This document shows, one piece after another, positions 30,296 through 32,383 of a stretch of 32,383 bases of DNA. A model generated the notes under the pieces. It made no database searches and was not told where the DNA came from. It saw nothing but the letters and a program-made list of their open reading frames with translations. The position numbers and the translations under genes were made by a program. Each line of letters begins with the position of its first letter. Position 1 is the first letter of the stretch. The DNA comes from Bryobacterales bacterium (GTDB lineage Bacteria; Acidobacteriota; Terriglobia; Bryobacterales; Bryobacteraceae), in the NCBI GenBank assembly GCA_025350625.1, contig JANXXL010000033.1:1-32383 (forward strand). The letters run 5' to 3'.

Positions 30296-32383
30296 ATGAT
30301 TGTCTTTTTCGGATTCTTCTTTCTGTCGGGCTTCTGCAGCCTGGTCTATCAGGTGGTATGGCTGCGCGTAGCGATGGCGGGCTTCGGCGTTACCACGCCC
30401 ATGGTTTCGATCGTTTTATCGATTTTCATGGCCGGATTGGCTCTAGGAAGTTGGGCTGGCGGCCGCCTGGTGCGGTCCTTCGAACACCGTTCGGCGGGAT
30501 TCTTTATTTCTCTCTACGGTGTCATCGAGCTGATCGTGGGCATTTCCGGCTTGTCAGTCGCACCCCTGCTGCGCGCGGGACGAACATTACTGTCGGATCA
30601 GGGTGCATCCTGGGGTTCCCCCGGTTACTATCTTGCTTCCGCCGCCTGGGTGGCTTGCGTGATGCTTCCGTTTTGTACCTGCATGGGCGCGACATTTCCG
30701 CTGGCGATGGCCGGGATACGGGCCAGTTTCCGCGCGAAATCCTCGACGTCATTCAGTTATTTGTACCTGGCAAACGTATTAGGAGCGATGGCAGGAACGC
30801 TAGCATCGGCTTTTGTGTTTATCGAGATTCTGGGATTCTCGAAGACGCTGTCGCTGGCCGCGGCGCTCAACGCAGCCATTGCAGTTGCGGCTTTCACGAT
30901 GGCATTCGTGTGGAGAGCGTCAGGCGGCAGGTCCGAAGCGGCGCCGGTCTCCAGTTTGAACGCGCCCGCCCAGGCTATGGATTCCGCGCCGTCCAGCCCG
31001 ATTATACTGCCGCTGCTCTTTACATCCGGTTTGGCCAGTCTGGGGATGGAGGTCATCTGGACGCGCCAATTTATGCCGATCCTGGGGCCGGTGGTGTATT
31101 CGTTCGCCACCATGCTGGCGGTATATCTGGGTGCGACGGCGCTCGGCTCAAGAGGTTACCGAATCTGGATCCGGCGGGCCAGCGCCAACAGCGAAAACCT
31201 TGCTAGCGGCGTGACTGCTATTCTTGCGGCGGCCTGCGCGTTTCTTCCCTTGCTGGTGACGGACCCGCGCATTCGCCAGCAACTCCACTTGAATCATGTC
31301 CTGCTGATTCTCTATGGGATTGGACCGTTTTGCGCCGTGGCGGGATTCATGACACCGATGCTGGTCGACCGGTGGTCGCGGGGGAATCCGGATCGCGCGG
31401 GAAGAGCCTACGCGGTTAACGCGGTGGGCTGCATTCTGGGCCCGCTGCTGGCAGGATTCGTATTGCTGCCGTTAGCCGGGGAACGCTGGTCATTGCTGGC
31501 TCTCGCGCTACCGTTTTTCGGCTTTGGCTTGTGGTCTTTGATCCCCGGGAGCGGCGCCGAAAGGGCGGGCAAAAGCCGCGCTGGCCTGGCCCCGCTGCTC
31601 GCTGCCGCATCCATCGCGTCGCTTTTGATAATGACATTTACGCGCGACTTCGAAACTCTTTTCCCGGAGGGACGCATCCGGCGCGATTACACGGCTACCT
31701 CGATTGCTGTTGGCAAAGGCATGGCGCGAATGCTGCTCATCAATGGTGTCGGGATCACGAGCCTGACTCCTATCACCAAGATGATGGCTCACCTGCCGCT
31801 TGCGTCCTTGCCGGCGCCCCCACGCAACGTTTTAGTTTTATGCTTTGGCATGGGAACGTCTTTCCGGTCGGCATTGACGTGGGACGTGCCGGTGACTGTA
31901 GCAGAACTGGTGCCCAGCGTGCCTTCGCTCTTCGGTTATTTCCATGCCGACGCGGGCCAGGTGATCCGGTCCCCGCACGCGACGGTGGTTATCGACGACG
32001 CCCGGCGGTTCCTCGAGCGCACGCGAGAGTCGTTTGATGTAATCATTATTGATCCGCCGCCCCCGGTCGAGTCGGCAGGCTCCAGCCTCCTTTATTCCAC
32101 GGAGTTTTACCAGGTGGCGCTTGGCCATCTCCGTCCAGGAGGGATTCTGCAACAGTGGCTGCCTACAGGTGACGCCACCGTCACTTCGGCCTTCGCGCAA
32201 TCCTTGCGGCAAAGCTTCGCTGACGTCAGGGTGTTTCAATCGATCGAAGGATGGGGCTATCACTTCTTGGCCAGTGCCTCGCCCATGAAGAAGCTTTCGG
32301 CGGCGACGCTCGCCGGGCGTTTGCCGGCGGCGGCGGCGCGGGATCTGATTGAGTGGGGCCCGTCCTCAAGTGCCCTGAGCCAG
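30296..32383 (+). CDS. Fused membrane (MFS-like) / spermidine synthase-like protein, 3' end cut
   Basis: The frame is open from ATG 30296 to the window edge (696 codons), so the C-terminus is missing. Residues 1 to about 500 form many membrane helices, opening MIVFFGFFFLSGFCSLVYQV, the standard start of the fused MFS/spermidine synthase family. The region NVLVLCFGMGTSFRSAL (starting near residue 511), ELVPSVPSLF, VVIDDARRFLERTRESFDV and IIIDPPPPVESAG is a SpeE-like Rossmann domain: SAM-site loop, acidic strand-2 residue and active-site segment. The catalytic D-x-x motif of true spermidine synthases is replaced by DPPPP, common in this family, whose substrate is mostly unknown. ATG choice rests on the motif and GGGAGAG upstream. 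Confidence 0.88.
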   Translation, partial: MIVFFGFFFLSGFCSLVYQVVWLRVAMAGFGVTTPMVSIVLSIFMAGLALGSWAGGRLVRSFEHRSAGFFISLYGVIELIVGISGLSVAPLLRAGRTLLSDQGASWGSPGYYLASAAWVACVMLPFCTCMGATFPLAMAGIRASFRAKSSTSFSYLYLANVLGAMAGTLASAFVFIEILGFSKTLSLAAALNAAIAVAAFTMAFVWRASGGRSEAAPVSSLNAPAQAMDSAPSSPIILPLLFTSGLASLGMEVIWTRQFMPILGPVVYSFATMLAVYLGATALGSRGYRIWIRRASANSENLASGVTAILAAACAFLPLLVTDPRIRQQLHLNHVLLILYGIGPFCAVAGFMTPMLVDRWSRGNPDRAGRAYAVNAVGCILGPLLAGFVLLPLAGERWSLLALALPFFGFGLWSLIPGSGAERAGKSRAGLAPLLAAASIASLLIMTFTRDFETLFPEGRIRRDYTATSIAVGKGMARMLLINGVGITSLTPITKMMAHLPLASLPAPPRNVLVLCFGMGTSFRSALTWDVPVTVAELVPSVPSLFGYFHADAGQVIRSPHATVVIDDARRFLERTRESFDVIIIDPPPPVESAGSSLLYSTEFYQVALGHLRPGGILQQWLPTGDATVTSAFAQSLRQSFADVRVFQSIEGWGYHFLASASPMKKLSAATLAGRLPAAAARDLIEWGPSSSALSQ

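Noticed and set aside
1-32383. CRISPR arrays, tRNA or rRNA genes, insertion sequences, prophage
   Set aside because: No regularly spaced repeats, tRNA cloverleaf signature, transposase motif or phage structural gene was noticed; the only repeated unit seen is the 11-bp element near 7 kb.

Overview
The window is GC-rich, densely packed bacterial chromosome, most likely from an Acidobacteriota member of the Solibacter/Bryobacter type. This assignment is inferred from gene content: a 980-residue Oar-like TonB-dependent receptor with an N-terminal carboxypeptidase-regulatory domain, a secreted 'PDLSGVW' protein of a kind abundant in that phylum, an S55 (SpoIVB-like) peptidase in a gene set with an outer membrane, a GldA/F/G-like ABC exporter and a bactofilin. 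No rRNA, tRNA, CRISPR array, transposase or phage gene was seen.

Layout. 1-2428 (minus): three-gene ABC-2 exporter, cut by the window edge. 2526-3368 (plus): beta-barrel-like secreted protein. 3370-6384 (minus): tight operon lysS, LolC-type permease, cupin, with zero-base junctions. 6441-7760: a toxin-antitoxin graveyard, with a RelB-like antitoxin and truncated RelE-like toxin (plus), a glycine-zipper secreted protein, and a second antitoxin with a decayed ParE-like toxin (minus); an 11-bp direct repeat recurs three times here. 7808-9024 (minus): bactofilin and an overlapping methyltransferase. 9121-13079 (plus): S55 peptidase coupled to a beta-propeller protein. 13264-18219 (plus): two paralogous secreted subunits, a PapD-like chaperone and a 1010-residue outer-membrane barrel; I read this as an unconventional chaperone/usher-like surface-assembly system, and it is the best candidate for an undescribed system. 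18261-18755: SnoaL/DUF4440-like lipoprotein. 18772-19590 (minus): zinc-ribbon rhomboid protease. 19626-19763: fragment of a molybdate-binding Mop domain. 19840-21324 (minus): DegQ/HtrA protease with its own terminator. 21522-25646 (plus): TolC-EmrA-EmrB-type tripartite drug exporter. 25643-26259 (minus): DinB-like protein and an orphan HicB-like antitoxin. 26305-29247 (plus): TonB-dependent receptor. 29250-30053 (minus): secreted PDLSGVW protein. 30296-end (plus): fused membrane/spermidine-synthase-like protein, cut by the window edge.

The main theme is the cell envelope: export (ABC-2, Lol-like, Emr), envelope proteolysis (S55, HtrA, rhomboid), cytoskeletal scaffolding (bactofilin) and outer-membrane or surface structures (barrels, TonB receptor, chaperone/usher-like locus). 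The second theme is decayed toxin-antitoxin material at three places. Several genes begin 6-8 bases after a TACAAT box, suggesting leaderless transcripts. All homology statements come from reading motifs by eye; no database search or structure prediction was run.
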